A stretch of DNA of 64,000 nt from Nocardioides litoris (GCF_006346315.1 NZ_VDMR01000002.1:62001-126000), one strand, 5' to 3'. Numbered from the stretch's first letter, positions 25,892-38,237 are shown. The notes: generated from the letters alone by a model not told the origin. Made by a program: numbers and translations.

Positions 25892-26926
25892 CTACCGCTC
25901 CTCGCGCACGGCCGCCAGCAACCAGGCGCCGTCGACGAGCTCCATGGTGGCCGTGGCGACGGTCGCGACGGTCTGCGTGGGCGCGGTGCTGCGGACCTCG
26001 CGGTCGAGCAGGACCACGACGGTGACCCGGTCGGCCCCGACGTCGACGACGCCGGCCGCCACCGGGCGGGCGGTGACGACCACGCGGTCGCGCCGGACCT
26101 GGGGCCGGACGGTGTCGACGAGGGTCCGGTACTGCGCGGCGTACGCCTCGGTCAGCAGGGGCACGGTCCGGGTGACGTCGCGGCCGAGGGAGCGGTGGTC
26201 GTAGGACAGGGTCGCCGTGACCGCCTCGAGGGCGCGGGCGCGCGCCTGCACCCCGGCGTCCGGCACCTCCCCGTTGCCGCTCGCCCGCAGCCCCGGCCCC
26301 TGGTCGACGACCGCCTCGAAGCCCGCGACGAGCCAGCGCTCGCCCCGCCGGGCCAGCTGGACCAGGAACCGGCCAGGCACCGTGCTGGCGCTGGTCCCGG
26401 TGCCACCCCGCGAGACGGTGGTGGTGAGCACGCGAGCGCCGTCGCCGGTCAGGGCCGCCACGGACGAGGTGGTCACACGGGTGCGCAGCGACGCGCCCGT
26501 GGTCGCCACCTGCTCCTCGATGGCGGGGAGCCCGCCGAGCAGGGAGTCCCGGAAGGCCGGGGTCGCCAGCCGGCGGACGACGTCGCGGACCGCGGCCAGA
26601 CGACCCCGCCCGTCGAGGGCGTCGCGGTCGTAGGTCCCCACCTGTCGCAGGAACGTCCGGGCGGCGCGGCGGACGGCCGGGCCGTCGGTGGCCCAGGGCT
26701 CCGGCGCGGCGGGCTCGGCAGGCGCGGCGGGCGCGGTCGGGGTGGGCGTCGGCTCGGTCGCACCGGAGGTCGGGGCGGCCGGCGACGCCGACGGCGTGCC
26801 CTGCCCGACCGGGACCCCGGTCGGCTCGGGCGAGCACCCGGCAACGACCACGGCGACCACCAGGGCCAGGGCGGCCCGGGCGGCCAGGGCGGAGCCGGGC
26901 AGCACCGACCCACGCCCCCATGCCAT
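25892..26926 (-). CDS. Lipoprotein with Mce-associated/NTF2-like domains
   Basis: This 344-residue predicted lipoprotein has a hydrophobic signal (ALALVVAVVVAGCS) with lipobox Cys at about residue 31. A Pro/Thr/Ala-rich linker of about 45 residues follows. Two mixed alpha/beta segments come next, the second (LLTEAYAAQYRTLVDTVRPQ ... RVTVVVLLDREV) resembling Mce-associated membrane proteins of the NTF2-like fold. Function is unknown; it is predicted to sit on the outer face of the membrane. It precedes thpR by 9 bp. ATG 26926 is chosen to give the signal peptide. No mce genes are in the window. Confidence 0.65.
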   Translation of the reverse strand: MAWGRGSVLPGSALAARAALALVVAVVVAGCSPEPTGVPVGQGTPSASPAAPTSGATEPTPTPTAPAAPAEPAAPEPWATDGPAVRRAARTFLRQVGTYDRDALDGRGRLAAVRDVVRRLATPAFRDSLLGGLPAIEEQVATTGASLRTRVTTSSVAALTGDGARVLTTTVSRGGTGTSASTVPGRFLVQLARRGERWLVAGFEAVVDQGPGLRASGNGEVPDAGVQARARALEAVTATLSYDHRSLGRDVTRTVPLLTEAYAAQYRTLVDTVRPQVRRDRVVVTARPVAAGVVDVGADRVTVVVLLDREVRSTAPTQTVATVATATMELVDGAWLLAAVREER

Positions 26927-26992
26927 GGCACCAGCGTGCCCGGGCGCCGGGTGCGGAAACGCTGGTCCAGCCCGGTGGCCGGGCCCGGGACG

Positions 26993-27694
26993 TCAGCCGA
27001 CGCGGGTGCCGAGCACCGAGCCCACGGCGTACGTCACGCCCATGGCGAGCAGGCCGCCGCTGACGTTGCGCAGCACGGCGCGGCCGGGCGGGGCGTAGCC
27101 GAGGCGGGCGCTGGTGAAGCCGGTGGCGGCCAGGGCGGCGGCGACCGCGACGACCGTGACCACGACCCGGCCGCCGGCGGGGACGAGCAGGATGGTCAGC
27201 AGCGGGAGCAGGGCGCCGAGGGTGAAGGCCACCATGGAGGCGACCGCGGCGCGCCAGGGGCTGGTCAGGTCGGCGGGGTCGATGCCCAGCTCGACCTCCG
27301 CGTGCGCGGCGAGCGCGTCGTGGTCGGTGAGCTGGCGGGCGACCCGGTGGGCGAGGTCGTCGTCGAGCCCGCGCTCGACGTACATCGCGGCGAGCTCCTC
27401 GAGCTCGTGCTCCGGCTCCTCGCGCAGCTCGCGCTCCTCGGTGCGCAGCAGGGCGCGCTCGGAGTCGCGCTGGGTGGAGACCGAGACGTACTCGCCGGCG
27501 GCCATGCTGAGCGCTCCGGCCACCACGGCGGCGACGCCCGCGACGAGGATCGCGCCGCGGTCGGTGGTCGCGCCGGCGACGCCGACCACGATGCCCGCGG
27601 TGGAGACGATGCCGTCGTTGGCGCCGAGCACGGCGGCGCGCAGCCAGCTGAGGCGCTGCGAGAGGCCGCTGGTGTGCTCGGCCGGCTCGCTCAC
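26993..27694 (-). CDS. VIT1/CCC1-family membrane protein
   Basis: This 233-residue protein has the VIT1/CCC1 signature near its start (LRAAVLGANDGIVSTAGIVVGVAGA) and AAGEYVSVSTQRDSERALL at the end of TM2. A charged cytosolic helical hairpin (residues ~80-140) and three C-terminal TMs follow. Plant and yeast relatives export Fe2+ or Mn2+ into vacuoles; bacterial members are presumed metal exporters. The acidic residues lining the TM1/TM2 motif are conserved (ND and GEY). GTG 27694 overlaps the stop of the upstream gene (GTGA). Confidence 0.9.
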   Translation of the reverse strand: MSEPAEHTSGLSQRLSWLRAAVLGANDGIVSTAGIVVGVAGATTDRGAILVAGVAAVVAGALSMAAGEYVSVSTQRDSERALLRTEERELREEPEHELEELAAMYVERGLDDDLAHRVARQLTDHDALAAHAEVELGIDPADLTSPWRAAVASMVAFTLGALLPLLTILLVPAGGRVVVTVVAVAAALAATGFTSARLGYAPPGRAVLRNVSGGLLAMGVTYAVGSVLGTRVG

Positions 27695-28398
27695 GCCGGG
27701 ACGCCCTCGAGGAAGTCGGTGGTGCGCACGTGGCCGCTCGTGGTCAGCAGGAGCTCGAGGGACAGGTCGCCGACGCGCTGGACGACGACCGAGACCGTGG
27801 CGCCCCGCTCGGCGGCTTCGGCCTCGAGCGCGTCGAGGGAGGCCGCGTCGGGCGCGCCGGTGACCAGCAGGACGCTGCCGCCGGGGTCGTGGACCGGCGG
27901 CGCGGGCACCAGCCGGCCCGTGGCGCCGGCCGCGGACAGCTGCACCCGGCCACCCTCGCCACGCACCTGCACCAGCGGCAGGTCGCGGTGCCACCACGAC
28001 TCGACCGGCGCCAGGCCGACGGCCTCCGCCGCCGCCCGGCGGGCGAGCTCGTGCGTCGGCGCGACCAGGCGCACCGGACCGGCGAACGACCGCAGCAGCG
28101 CCACCCCCTCGGTGGCCCAGGCGTCCTCGTCGACGTCCATGTCGTCGACAACGGTGCGGGCACCGCCGGAGCCGGCCAGGCCGAGGGCGTACCCGCGGTC
28201 GGTGCGCCGGGCGGTCGTCGCCGGATCGGCCAGCAGCCGGCCCAGGAACGCCCGGTGCCGCTCCGTCGCGTCGGCCGCGGGCCGCCACAAGCGCGGCGCG
28301 TGCGCCGCCAGGCGCTCGCGGCGCGCCCGGGCCCGCTCGACCAGCCAGTCGAGGTCGGCGGGCTCCAGGCGGCGTACGGCGGGCGCGTCGTCAGGCAT
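27691..28398 (-). CDS. GNAT-like protein of unknown function
   Basis: This 235-residue cytosolic protein has an N-terminus (VRRLEPADLDWLVERARARR) that resembles the opening of GNAT acetyltransferases, followed by two alpha/beta halves. The canonical acetyl-CoA loop (R/Q-x-x-G-x-G/A) is not evident, so catalytic activity is doubtful. It is translationally coupled to the VIT-type gene downstream, which may hint at a shared role, though nothing in the sequence shows it. It begins with ATG 28398, 33 bp after the acyl-CoA dehydrogenase stop on the same strand. Confidence 0.5.
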   Translation of the reverse strand: MPDDAPAVRRLEPADLDWLVERARARRERLAAHAPRLWRPAADATERHRAFLGRLLADPATTARRTDRGYALGLAGSGGARTVVDDMDVDEDAWATEGVALLRSFAGPVRLVAPTHELARRAAAEAVGLAPVESWWHRDLPLVQVRGEGGRVQLSAAGATGRLVPAPPVHDPGGSVLLVTGAPDAASLDALEAEAAERGATVSVVVQRVGDLSLELLLTTSGHVRTTDFLEGVPA

Positions 28399-28431
28399 CC
28401 GAGGATCGTCGCAGGTGGCGTCAGCGGCCCG

Positions 28432-29577
28432 TCACAGACCGAGGTCGCGGCCGATGAGCTCCTTCATGATCTCGTTGGACCCGGCCCAGATCTTCGAGAC
28501 GCGGGCGTCGCGCCAGGCACGGGCCACGCGGTACTCGTTCATGAAGCCGTAGCCGCCGTGCAGCTGCACGCAGTGGTCGAGCACGTCGTTCTGGATCTGC
28601 GAGGTCCACCACTTGGCCTTGGCCGCGTCGACGGGCGTGAGCTCCTTCTTGTCGTGCGCCTCGACGCACTTGTCGACGAAGGCCTCGCTGACCTCGATCT
28701 GGGTGAACAGCTCGGCCAGCAGGAACTTGTTGTGCTGGAAGGAGCCGATGCCCTGGCCGAAGGCCTGGCGGTCCTTGGTGTACTGCAGGGTCTCCACGAG
28801 GATCTGCTTGGCGTGGGCGATGTTGGAGATCGAGCAGCCCAGGCGCTCCTGCGGCAGCTTCTGCATCATGTGGATGAAGCCGCCGTCGAGCTCGCCGACG
28901 ATGTGCTCGTCGGAGAGCCGCACGTCCTCGAAGAACAGCTCGGCGGTGTCGGACTCGTCCTGGCCGACCTTGTCGAGCTTGCGGCCGCGGCTGTAGCCCG
29001 GCGCGTCGGAGGGGATGGCGAACAGCGTGATGCCGCGGGCCTTCTTCTCCGGGCTGGTGCGCACCGCGGTGATGACCAGGTCGGCGGCGTACCCGTTGGT
29101 GATGAAGGTCTTGGAGCCGTTGATGACCCAGGTGTCGCCGTCCTTGACCGCGGTGGTCTTGAGCGCGGCGAGGTCGGAGCCGCCCGAGGGCTCGGTCATG
29201 CCGATGGCCAGCAGGATCTCGCCCGAGGCGACGCCGGGCAGCCAGCGCTGCTTCTGCTCCTCGGTGCCGAGCTCGACGAGGTACGGCGCGCAGATGTCGG
29301 CGTGGATGCCCCAGCACGACCCCAGCGCGGCGTTGACCTTGTTCATCTCCTCGGTCGCCACGGCGTTGAACCGGTAGTCGCCGGCGCCGGCGCCGCCGTA
29401 CTGCTCGGGGACCTCCAGGCCCAGGAGGCCCTGCTTGCCCGCCTCGAGCCAGAACTCCCGCGGGATGGCCTTGTTGGTGGCGTAGTCCTCCACGTGGGGG
29501 ATGACCGACCGCTCCAGGAACTCGCGGACCGAGCCGCGGAAGGCCTCGTGGTCCTCGTCGTAGATCTCACGCTTCAT
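28432..29577 (-). CDS. Acyl-CoA dehydrogenase (long-chain / isovaleryl type)
   Basis: This 381-residue FAD enzyme has the two family signatures, GMTEPSGGSDLAAL (FAD/substrate loop) and the C-terminal QLHGGYGFMNEYRVARAWRD block, and ends IWAGSNEIMKELIGRDLG. In long-chain and isovaleryl dehydrogenases the catalytic base sits in the helix-G position; here Glu244 (PQERLG) fits that place. It performs the first oxidation of fatty-acyl-CoA beta-oxidation. ATG 29577 is chosen since homology begins there. An imperfect palindrome TACTGCTCGGTA (29590-29601) lies 12 bp upstream and could be an operator. Confidence 0.93.
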   Translation of the reverse strand: MKREIYDEDHEAFRGSVREFLERSVIPHVEDYATNKAIPREFWLEAGKQGLLGLEVPEQYGGAGAGDYRFNAVATEEMNKVNAALGSCWGIHADICAPYLVELGTEEQKQRWLPGVASGEILLAIGMTEPSGGSDLAALKTTAVKDGDTWVINGSKTFITNGYAADLVITAVRTSPEKKARGITLFAIPSDAPGYSRGRKLDKVGQDESDTAELFFEDVRLSDEHIVGELDGGFIHMMQKLPQERLGCSISNIAHAKQILVETLQYTKDRQAFGQGIGSFQHNKFLLAELFTQIEVSEAFVDKCVEAHDKKELTPVDAAKAKWWTSQIQNDVLDHCVQLHGGYGFMNEYRVARAWRDARVSKIWAGSNEIMKELIGRDLGL

Positions 29578-29589
29578 GGGGCCTGATCC

Positions 29590-29601
29590 TACTGCTCGGT
29601 A
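29590..29601. promoter_or_regulatory. Imperfect palindrome upstream of acyl-CoA dehydrogenase
   Basis: TACTGCTCGGTA (outer TAC/GTA and G/C positions symmetric, 8 of 12) lies just upstream of the acyl-CoA dehydrogenase ATG. TetR-type fatty-acid regulators often bind such sites, but I cannot match it to a named consensus. Confidence 0.25.
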
Positions 29602-29752
29602 ACCGTCGGGGTCGGGGAACGTGGTTGGCGTCACCGGCATCACCCCGTCGTGGCTTACGCGCGGCCCACCCGGGGTGCTTGGATCGATCAAATCCACCGT
29701 CGGCGACTCGGCCCGACGCCCCTGCACGCCCGTTCGACCACCCGGAGGACCC

Positions 29753-31980
<2,228 letters not shown>

Positions 31981-31984
<4 letters not shown>

Positions 31985-34191
31985 AGGTCCCCGCCAGCAC
32001 CTACCGGCTGCAGGTCCGGGAGTCCTTCGACCTGCACGAGGCCGCGTCCCGGCTGTCCTACCTGCGCGACCTCGGCGTCGACTGGGTCTACCTGTCCCCG
32101 CTGCTCGAGGCCGAGCCCGGCTCCGACCACGGGTACGACGTCGTCCGGCACGACCGGGTCGACCCGGCCCGCGGCGGCCGGGAGGGTCTCGACGTGTTCG
32201 TGGCCGAGGCGCGGCGGCTCGGGCTCGGCGTGCTCGTCGACATCGTGCCCAACCACGTCGGCATCGCGACGCCGTCGGCCAACCCGTGGTGGTGGGACCT
32301 GCTCGACCACGGCCGCCGGTCGCGGTACGCCGAGGCCTTCGACGTCGACTGGGAGGCCGGCGGCGGCAAGGTGCTGGTGCCCGTCGTGGGCGACGGCGAC
32401 GAGGGCTCGGTCGAGCGCTCCGCCGACGGCGTGCACTACCACGACCACCAGTTCCCGGCCGGCGACGGCTTCGAGCTGGTCTCCTGGCGCGCCGCCGACG
32501 ACCGGCTCAACTGGCGGCGCTTCTTCGCCGTCAACACCCTCGCCGGCATCCGGGTCGAGGAGCCCTGGGCGCTGGAGGAGTCGCACGCCGAGATCAAGCG
32601 GTGGTTCGACGAGGGCCTGGTCGACGGCCTGCGCGTCGACCACCCTGACGGCCTGCGCGACCCCGGCCGCTACCTCGACGACCTGGCCGCCCTCACCGGC
32701 GACGCGTGGGTGCTGGTCGAGAAGATCCTCGAGCCCGGCGAGGAGATGCCGGCCTCGTGGGCCACCGCCGGCACCACCGGGTACGACGCCCTCGGGCTCG
32801 TCGACCGGGTGCTCACCGACCCCGCGGCCGAGCACGCCCTGCCCTTCAGCGACCTCGACTGGCACGAGCTCGTGCGCGGCACCAAGCGCGAGGTCACCGA
32901 CGGCATCCTGGGCTCGGAGGTGCGGCGGGTCGTGCGCGAGCTGCCCCCGCTCCCCCACGACGCCGACGTGCTCGTCGACGCGGTGGCCGAGCTGGCCGCC
33001 TGCTTCCCGGTCTACCGCTCCTACCTGCCCGAGGGCCGCGAGCACCTCGAGGCCGCGGCGGAGGCGGCCCGGCGCGCCCGGCCCGACCTCACCGAGGCCG
33101 TCGACGCGCTGGTGCCCGTGCTGGGTGACCCCGACCAGTCGGCGGCGTGGCGCTTCCAGCAGACCACCGGGGCCGTGATGGCCAAGGGCGTGGAGGACTG
33201 CGCGTTCTACCGCTACCCGCGGCTGACCTCGCTCACCGAGGTCGGCGGCGACCCGAGCCACTTCAGCGTGGGCGTCGACGCGTTCCACGATGCCATGGCC
33301 CACCGACAGTCGGCCTGGCCGCACGCGATGACCGCCCTCTCGACCCACGACACCAAGCGCAGCGAGGACACCCGCGCCCGCATCACCGTGCTGGCCGAGG
33401 TGCCGGAGCGGTGGACCGCGACCTTCGAGCGGCTGCAGGCGCTCGCGCCGGTGCCCAGCGCGGCGTTCGCCTGCCTGCTGTGGCAGGCCGTGGTCGGCGC
33501 GTGGGACCCCGACGACGCCGACCTGCGGTCCCGGCTGCACGCCTACGCCGAGAAGGCGATGCGCGAGGCCGGCGACCACACGACGTGGACCGACCCCGAC
33601 GAGGAGTTCGAGGGCGCGGTGCACGCCGCGGTCGACGCCGCCTTCGACGACGAACGGGTGCACGCCGAGGTCACCGGCCTGTACGCCGACCTGCTCGGCC
33701 CCGGTGCGACCAACGGGCTGGCGGCCAAGCTGCTCGCCCTGGCCATGCCCGGCGTGCCCGACGTCTACCAGGGCTCCGAGCTGTGGGAGCTGTCGCTCGT
33801 CGACCCCGACAACCGACGCCCGGTCGACTTCGACCTCCGGGCCGACCTGCTCGCCGGCCAGGCGACCCACGTGCAGCTGCCCAAGCTCCGCCTGGTTGCC
33901 GAGGCGCTGCGGCTGCGCCGCGACCGGCCCGAGCTGTTCACCGGCTACACCCCGGTCCGCGCCACCGGCGAGGCCGCCGACCACGTCGTCGCCTTCGACC
34001 GCGGCGGTGCGCTCGCCGTCGCGACCCGCCTGCCCGTCGGCCTCGAGGCCCGCGGCGGCTGGGGCGACACCCGGCTCGTGCTGCCCGAGGGCACCTGGCG
34101 CGACCTGCTGACCGACCGCACCACCGACGGCGAGCTCGGGCCGCTGCTGGCGACGTACGGCGTCGCGCTGCTCGTGCGCGAGGAGGACTGA
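31981..34191 (+). CDS. treY: Malto-oligosyltrehalose synthase TreY
   Basis: This 736-residue GH13_26 enzyme isomerises the reducing-end alpha-1,4 bond of maltodextrins to an alpha,alpha-1,1 bond. It begins VPASTYRLQV, the standard TreY opening. Motifs are VDIVPNHVGI, DGLRVDHPDGL (nucleophile Asp near 220), VLVEKILEPGE (Glu) and STHDTKRSEDTRAR. Length is at the low end for the family (often 700-850). It works on the linear chains produced by GlgX and hands the product to TreZ. It starts with GTG overlapping the glgX stop. Confidence 0.97.
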
Positions 34192-34194
34192 CCG

Positions 34195-35997
34195 ATGGCC
34201 CACCCGACCCCCCGCCGCGTCCGCGGCCCCTTCGACGTGTGGGCGCCGAGCGCCTCCCGGCTCCGCTTGTCGGTGGTCGATGACATCGTCGAGATGCAGC
34301 AGTCGGACGGCGGGTGGTGGACCCCGTCCGAGCCCACACCGGACCCGGCGAAGGGAGACCTGGACTACGGCTACCTGATCGACGACGCGGACGCGCCCCG
34401 ACCCGACCCGCGGTCGCGGCGCCAGCCGGCGGGCGTCCACCAGCGCTCGCGAACCCACCGCCCCGAGGCCTTCTCGTGGAGCGACGACACCTGGCGGGGT
34501 CGGCAGCTGGCCGGCGCCGTGGTCTACGAGCTGCACGTCGGCACGTTCACCCCCGAGGGCACGTTCGACGCGGCGGCGGCCAAGCTGGACCACCTGCGCT
34601 CGGTCGGCGTCGACCTCGTCGAGCTCCTGCCGGTCAACGCGGTCAACGGCACCCACAACTGGGGCTACGACGGCGTGCTGTGGTCGGCCGTGCACGAGCC
34701 CTATGGCGGCCCCGAGGGCTACCAGCGGTTCGTCGACGCCGCCCACGCAGCCGGGCTGGGCGTGTGCCAGGACGTCGTCTACAACCACCTCGGCCCTTCG
34801 GGCAACTACCTCCCCGAGTACGGCCCCTACCTCAAGCAGGGCCGCAACACCTGGGGCGACCTGGTCAACCTCGACGGCGAGGGCTCGACCGAGGTGCGCC
34901 GGCTCATCCTGGACAACGTGCGGATGTGGTTCGAGGACTTCCACGTCGACGCCCTGCGGCTCGACGCGGTCCACGCCCTGCACGACGAGTCGCCGGTGCA
35001 CCTGCTGGAGGAGATGGCGGTCGAGACCGCGGCCCTGTCGGCCCACCTGGGTCGGCCGCTGACGCTCATCGCCGAGTCCGACCTCAACGACACCAGGCTG
35101 GTGACGCCCCGCGAGGGCGGCGGCTACGGCCTCGACGCGCAGTGGAGCGACGACTTCCACCACGCGGTGCACGTGGCCCTGACCGGCGAGACGACCGGCT
35201 ACTACGCCGACTTCGAGCCGCTCTCGGCCCTGGCCAAGGTGGTGGAGAAGGGCTTCTTCCACGACGGCACCTACAGCTCGTTCCGCGGCCGCGACCACGG
35301 CGCCCCGGTCGACACCGCGACGATGCCGACCTGGCGCCTGGTGGTGTGCAGCCAGAACCACGACCAGATCGGCAACCGCGCGGTCGGCGACCGGCTCACC
35401 GAGCACCTCGACGAGGACCAGCTGGCCTGCGCGGCCCTGCTGGTGCTCACGGGGCCGTTCACGCCGATGTTGTTCCAGGGCGAGGAGTGGGGGGCGCGCA
35501 CGCCGTTCCAGTTCTTCACCTCCCACCCCGAGCCCGAGCTGGGCGAGGCGACCGCGAAGGGCCGCATCGAGGAGTTCGCGCAGATGGGCTGGGACCCCGA
35601 CGTCGTCCCCGACCCGCAGGACCCGGCGACCTTCGAGCGGTCCAAGCTCGACTGGTCCGAGACCACGACCGAGCGTGGCGAGCGCCTGCTCGGGGTCTAC
35701 CGCGACCTCGCGCGGCTGCGCCGCGAGCACGAGGAGCTCACCGACCCGTCGTTCGGCGCGACCACCTGCTGGTACGACGAGGACGCGCGGCTGTTCTCGA
35801 TGCGCCGGGGCCGGCTCGAGGTCGTCATCAACCTGGGCGACAGCGAGGGCACCGTCCCCCTGCAGGCGTCCGGGGCGACCGGGGCGACCGGGGCGTCGCC
35901 CGCGACCCTGCTCTTCACGACGCCGTCGGGTGCCGAGGTCGTCGACGGCGGCGTCCGCCTTCCCGCGCACGCGGGGGCCGTGGTGGCCACGGCCTGA
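34195..35997 (+). CDS. treZ: Malto-oligosyltrehalose trehalohydrolase TreZ
   Basis: This 600-residue GH13_10 enzyme releases trehalose from malto-oligosyltrehalose. It has an N-terminal beta domain ([15 protein letters not shown]) and a barrel with [23 protein letters not shown] (nucleophile Asp near 257), LIAESDLND (Glu near 293) and [10 protein letters not shown]. The start ATG 34195 lies 3 nt after the treY stop with GGAGG at 34182-34186. A small hairpin (GCCTGA-CGGCCC-TCAGGC, 35992-36009) spans the stop and may end the operon. Confidence 0.97.
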   Translation: MAHPTPRRVRGPFDVWAPSASRLRLSVVDDIVEMQQSDGGWWTPSEPTPDPAKGDLDYGYLIDDADAPRPDPRSRRQPAGVHQRSRTHRPEAFSWSDDTWRGRQLAGAVVYELHVGTFTPEGTFDAAAAKLDHLRSVGVDLVELLPVNAVNGTHNWGYDGVLWSAVHEPYGGPEGYQRFVDAAHAAGLGVCQDVVYNHLGPSGNYLPEYGPYLKQGRNTWGDLVNLDGEGSTEVRRLILDNVRMWFEDFHVDALRLDAVHALHDESPVHLLEEMAVETAALSAHLGRPLTLIAESDLNDTRLVTPREGGGYGLDAQWSDDFHHAVHVALTGETTGYYADFEPLSALAKVVEKGFFHDGTYSSFRGRDHGAPVDTATMPTWRLVVCSQNHDQIGNRAVGDRLTEHLDEDQLACAALLVLTGPFTPMLFQGEEWGARTPFQFFTSHPEPELGEATAKGRIEEFAQMGWDPDVVPDPQDPATFERSKLDWSETTTERGERLLGVYRDLARLRREHEELTDPSFGATTCWYDEDARLFSMRRGRLEVVINLGDSEGTVPLQASGATGATGASPATLLFTTPSGAEVVDGGVRLPAHAGAVVATA

Positions 35998-36326
35998 CGG
36001 CCCTCAGGCGCCGTCGTCCTGCCGGGGCCTCTCCCGCTCACGGCGCTGCTCGTCGTGCCGGCGCCGCTGCGCCTCGGCCCGCGACCGGACCTGGCGGAGG
36101 AACGCCTCGTCCCGCTCGGGATCCACGGCGGCGGCGCCGCCGGGCCGGTCGTGCTCGGGGCAGGCCGGCGCCCCGGGTTCGTGGGCCGAGGGGCGTCGCG
36201 GACCGGTCTCGGGGCGGCCGGCGACGAGCCAGGCGATCCTCGAGCTCGACCACGGGCGAGAGTGTGGACAGCCGACGGCGATCCGTCAGGGGTTCGAACG
36301 GATCGCCCGCGGCGGACTGGTCCGGG
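35998..36326. other. 329-bp gap between treZ and the sirtuin gene
   Basis: This interval lies between two convergent genes. It holds a small hairpin at its left edge and one possible short minus-strand reading frame (36004-36126). I see no tRNA, mobile element or clear operator. Confidence 0.5.
36004..36126 (-). CDS. Possible 40-residue charged protein
   Basis: GTG 36126 opens 40 codons encoding a very charged helix (DPERDEAFLRQVRSRAEAQR, then an RRHDEQRRERERPRQDDG tail). The frame stays open upstream to about 36285 without any ATG, GTG or TTG, and that part reads AWLVAGRPETGPRRPSAHEP, which looks more protein-like than expected by chance. It could be the remnant of a longer gene, or non-coding. 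No Shine-Dalgarno is convincing. Confidence 0.25.
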   Translation of the reverse strand: MDPERDEAFLRQVRSRAEAQRRRHDEQRRERERPRQDDGA

Positions 36327-37025
36327 TCAGGCCATGACCTCGCCGAGCACCTCGTCGACCCAGGCCGGCACCAGCACGCCGGCCGGGCCGTGGCGGGCCT
36401 CGTCGAAGAACGCGCTGCCCTCGCTGGGGACCAGGTTGAGCTCGAGGGTGCGGGCGCCGTGCCGGGCAGCGAAGGTGACGAACCCGGCCGCGGGGTAGAC
36501 CGCGCCGGAAGTGCCGATGGACACGAAGAGGTCGGCCCGCTGGAGGTGGACCAGGATCTCGTCCATCCCGTAGGGCACCTCGCCGAACCAGACGACGTCG
36601 GGGCGCAGCTCGGTCAGACCACAGCCGGGGCAGCCGGGGAAGTCGACGAGCGGGCCGTCCCACGCGACCCGGGACCCGCAGGCCCGGCACAGCGCGGAGC
36701 GCAGCTCGCCGTGCATGTGGTGGACGTGCTGGGAGCCGCCGCGCTCGTGGAGGTCGTCGATGTTCTGGGTGACGAGGAACAGGTCGTCGCCGAGGGCGCG
36801 CTCGAGCCGGCCGAGCGCCTCGTGGGCCGGGTTGGGCGCGACGTGGGCGAGCGCGGCCCGGCGGGCGTCGTAGAACTCCTGCACCAGCTGCGGCTGGGCG
36901 TCGTAGGCCTCGGGCGTGGCGACGTCCTCGACGCGGTGGCCCTCCCAGAGGCCGTCGGCGTCACGGAAGGTCGGCACCCCGCTCTCGGCGGAGATGCCGG
37001 CACCGGTCAGGACGACGACGCGCAC
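36327..37025 (-). CDS. cobB: Sir2-family NAD-dependent protein deacylase (CobB-like)
   Basis: This 232-residue sirtuin has the NAD loop GAGISAESGVPTFRDADGLW, the TQNIDDLHERGGS motif, catalytic His in HMHGEL, and a zinc site of two Cys pairs (CRAC and CPGC). The class III signature Tyr and Arg occur in FYDARR, which in SIRT5 and bacterial CobB predicts removal of succinyl or malonyl as well as acetyl groups. Start GTG 37025 gives the canonical VVVLTGAGIS start. It is on the same strand as the methyltransferase, 22 bp downstream of it. Confidence 0.93.
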   Translation of the reverse strand: MRVVVLTGAGISAESGVPTFRDADGLWEGHRVEDVATPEAYDAQPQLVQEFYDARRAALAHVAPNPAHEALGRLERALGDDLFLVTQNIDDLHERGGSQHVHHMHGELRSALCRACGSRVAWDGPLVDFPGCPGCGLTELRPDVVWFGEVPYGMDEILVHLQRADLFVSIGTSGAVYPAAGFVTFAARHGARTLELNLVPSEGSAFFDEARHGPAGVLVPAWVDEVLGEVMA

Positions 37026-37047
37026 CGGGCCACTGTCCCAGATCGGG

Positions 37048-37668
37048 TCAGGCGCGGGTGAGCACGGTCACCAGGTAGCCGTGGTCGAGCGTCCACGGGT
37101 CCCCGGCCCAGGTGCCGTGGCGGGCCTGCTCCACCAGCCCGGCGGCGGTCCACGCCGCCTCGACGTCGGCCAGCGGCGTGACCGGGCAGCCCTCGGGCAG
37201 GTGGTCGACGTCGAGCCCCATCGAGACCACGAGCAGGCCTCCGTCGCCCAGGTGGGCGGCCAGGGCGGCCAGCACCGCGGGCAGGGTGCCGGGCTCGACG
37301 AGCGGCAGCACGTTGCCGACCGCGAGCACGAGGTCGTGCGCCGCGCCGAGGTCGAGGCCGGCCAGGTCAGCGAGGTCGGCGACCCTCCAGTCCAGGTCGG
37401 GCGCGTCGGCCCGCGCCACCGCGACCATCGAGGCGTCGGCGTCGACCCCCACGACGTCGTATCCCTGCTCGGCCAGGCGGCGGGCGACCCGGCCCGTGCC
37501 GCAGCCGGCGTCGAGGACCCGGGCGGGCGGCGGACGGAGGGCCGCCACGGCGTCGGCCTCGCCGTGGACGTCGTCCCCCTCGGCGGCCAGGGCCCGGAAC
37601 CGCTCGGCGTACGCCGCGGCGTAGTCGTCGCCGTGCCGCGCCCGGGCGACGTCCTCCCAGCGGGTCAC
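37048..37668 (-). CDS. Class I SAM-dependent methyltransferase
   Basis: This 206-residue protein has methyltransferase motif I VLDAGCGTGRVARRLAEQG, the acidic VVGVDADASM (motif II), and VLAVGNVLPLV at motif IV. Early residues (WEDVARARHGDDYAAAYAERF) match the small actinobacterial methyltransferase_11/25 type. The substrate is unknown. GTG 37668 overlaps the stop of the upstream gene (GTGA). Confidence 0.85.
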   Translation of the reverse strand: MTRWEDVARARHGDDYAAAYAERFRALAAEGDDVHGEADAVAALRPPPARVLDAGCGTGRVARRLAEQGYDVVGVDADASMVAVARADAPDLDWRVADLADLAGLDLGAAHDLVLAVGNVLPLVEPGTLPAVLAALAAHLGDGGLLVVSMGLDVDHLPEGCPVTPLADVEAAWTAAGLVEQARHGTWAGDPWTLDHGYLVTVLTRA

Positions 37669-38237
37669 GGCGCTGTCGGGGTGGGGGTGGGGGTCGGGGT
37701 CGGCCGCGGCGTGGGGCTCGTGACGCCCTGGTAGCCGCCGCGGGAGAAGCGGGTGGTGGGGCGCTCGGCGCGCGGGCCGCCGACCCCGACGACGCAGGAA
37801 CGGCTGCCGCGCTGCTGCACGAACACCCGGAAGGCGCGCTCCTCGCCGTCGAGCTCGGGCGACTCGGGGTCGACCCGGAGCACGAAGGACCCCTCCGGCC
37901 CGCTGTCGACGTCCTCCACGCCGGCCTCGACCGCGGGCAGGTCCTCGCCGCTGAGGGACTGCCAGCGGACGACGGTGGACTCGACGGCCTGGCGGTAGAG
38001 GTCGATCGGTGCCTCGCAGAGCAGGGCGGTGCCGCCAGAGATGTCGAGGGACTCGGCGACGTCCACGGCCTGGTCGGCGACCTCGCGGACCGTGGTCGCC
38101 TCGCCCGGCTCGTCGTCGGGGTCGACGACCACCCGGAGGACCGCGACCGCGGCCAGGGCCGCCATCACGACCCCCACGACCGCCCACGGCGCGATCGTGA
38201 GCAGCCGGCGTCGTCGACCGCCCTCACCTGCGGACAT
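37665..38237 (-). CDS. Single-TM membrane protein of unknown function
   Basis: This 190-residue protein has a basic cytosolic start (GEGGRRRRLLTIAP), one TM (WAVVGVVMAALAAVAVLRVV), and an extracytoplasmic domain of about 120 residues with two cysteines (ALLCEAPIDLY and SRSCVVGVGG). The C-terminal tail is proline/threonine-rich (a PTPTP run). The architecture resembles other actinobacterial envelope proteins with a DUF4878-like fold; I assign no function. It starts at ATG 38237 and is coupled to the methyltransferase downstream. The dispersed repeat R6 lies upstream. Confidence 0.65.
   Translation of the reverse strand: MSAGEGGRRRRLLTIAPWAVVGVVMAALAAVAVLRVVVDPDDEPGEATTVREVADQAVDVAESLDISGGTALLCEAPIDLYRQAVESTVVRWQSLSGEDLPAVEAGVEDVDSGPEGSFVLRVDPESPELDGEERAFRVFVQQRGSRSCVVGVGGPRAERPTTRFSRGGYQGVTSPTPRPTPTPTPTPTAP

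Noticed and set aside
36038..36253. 71-codon minus-strand frame starting at 36253
   Set aside because: Composition is Arg/Pro/Gly-rich shadow sequence; another frame in the same place looks more protein-like but also lacks a start.
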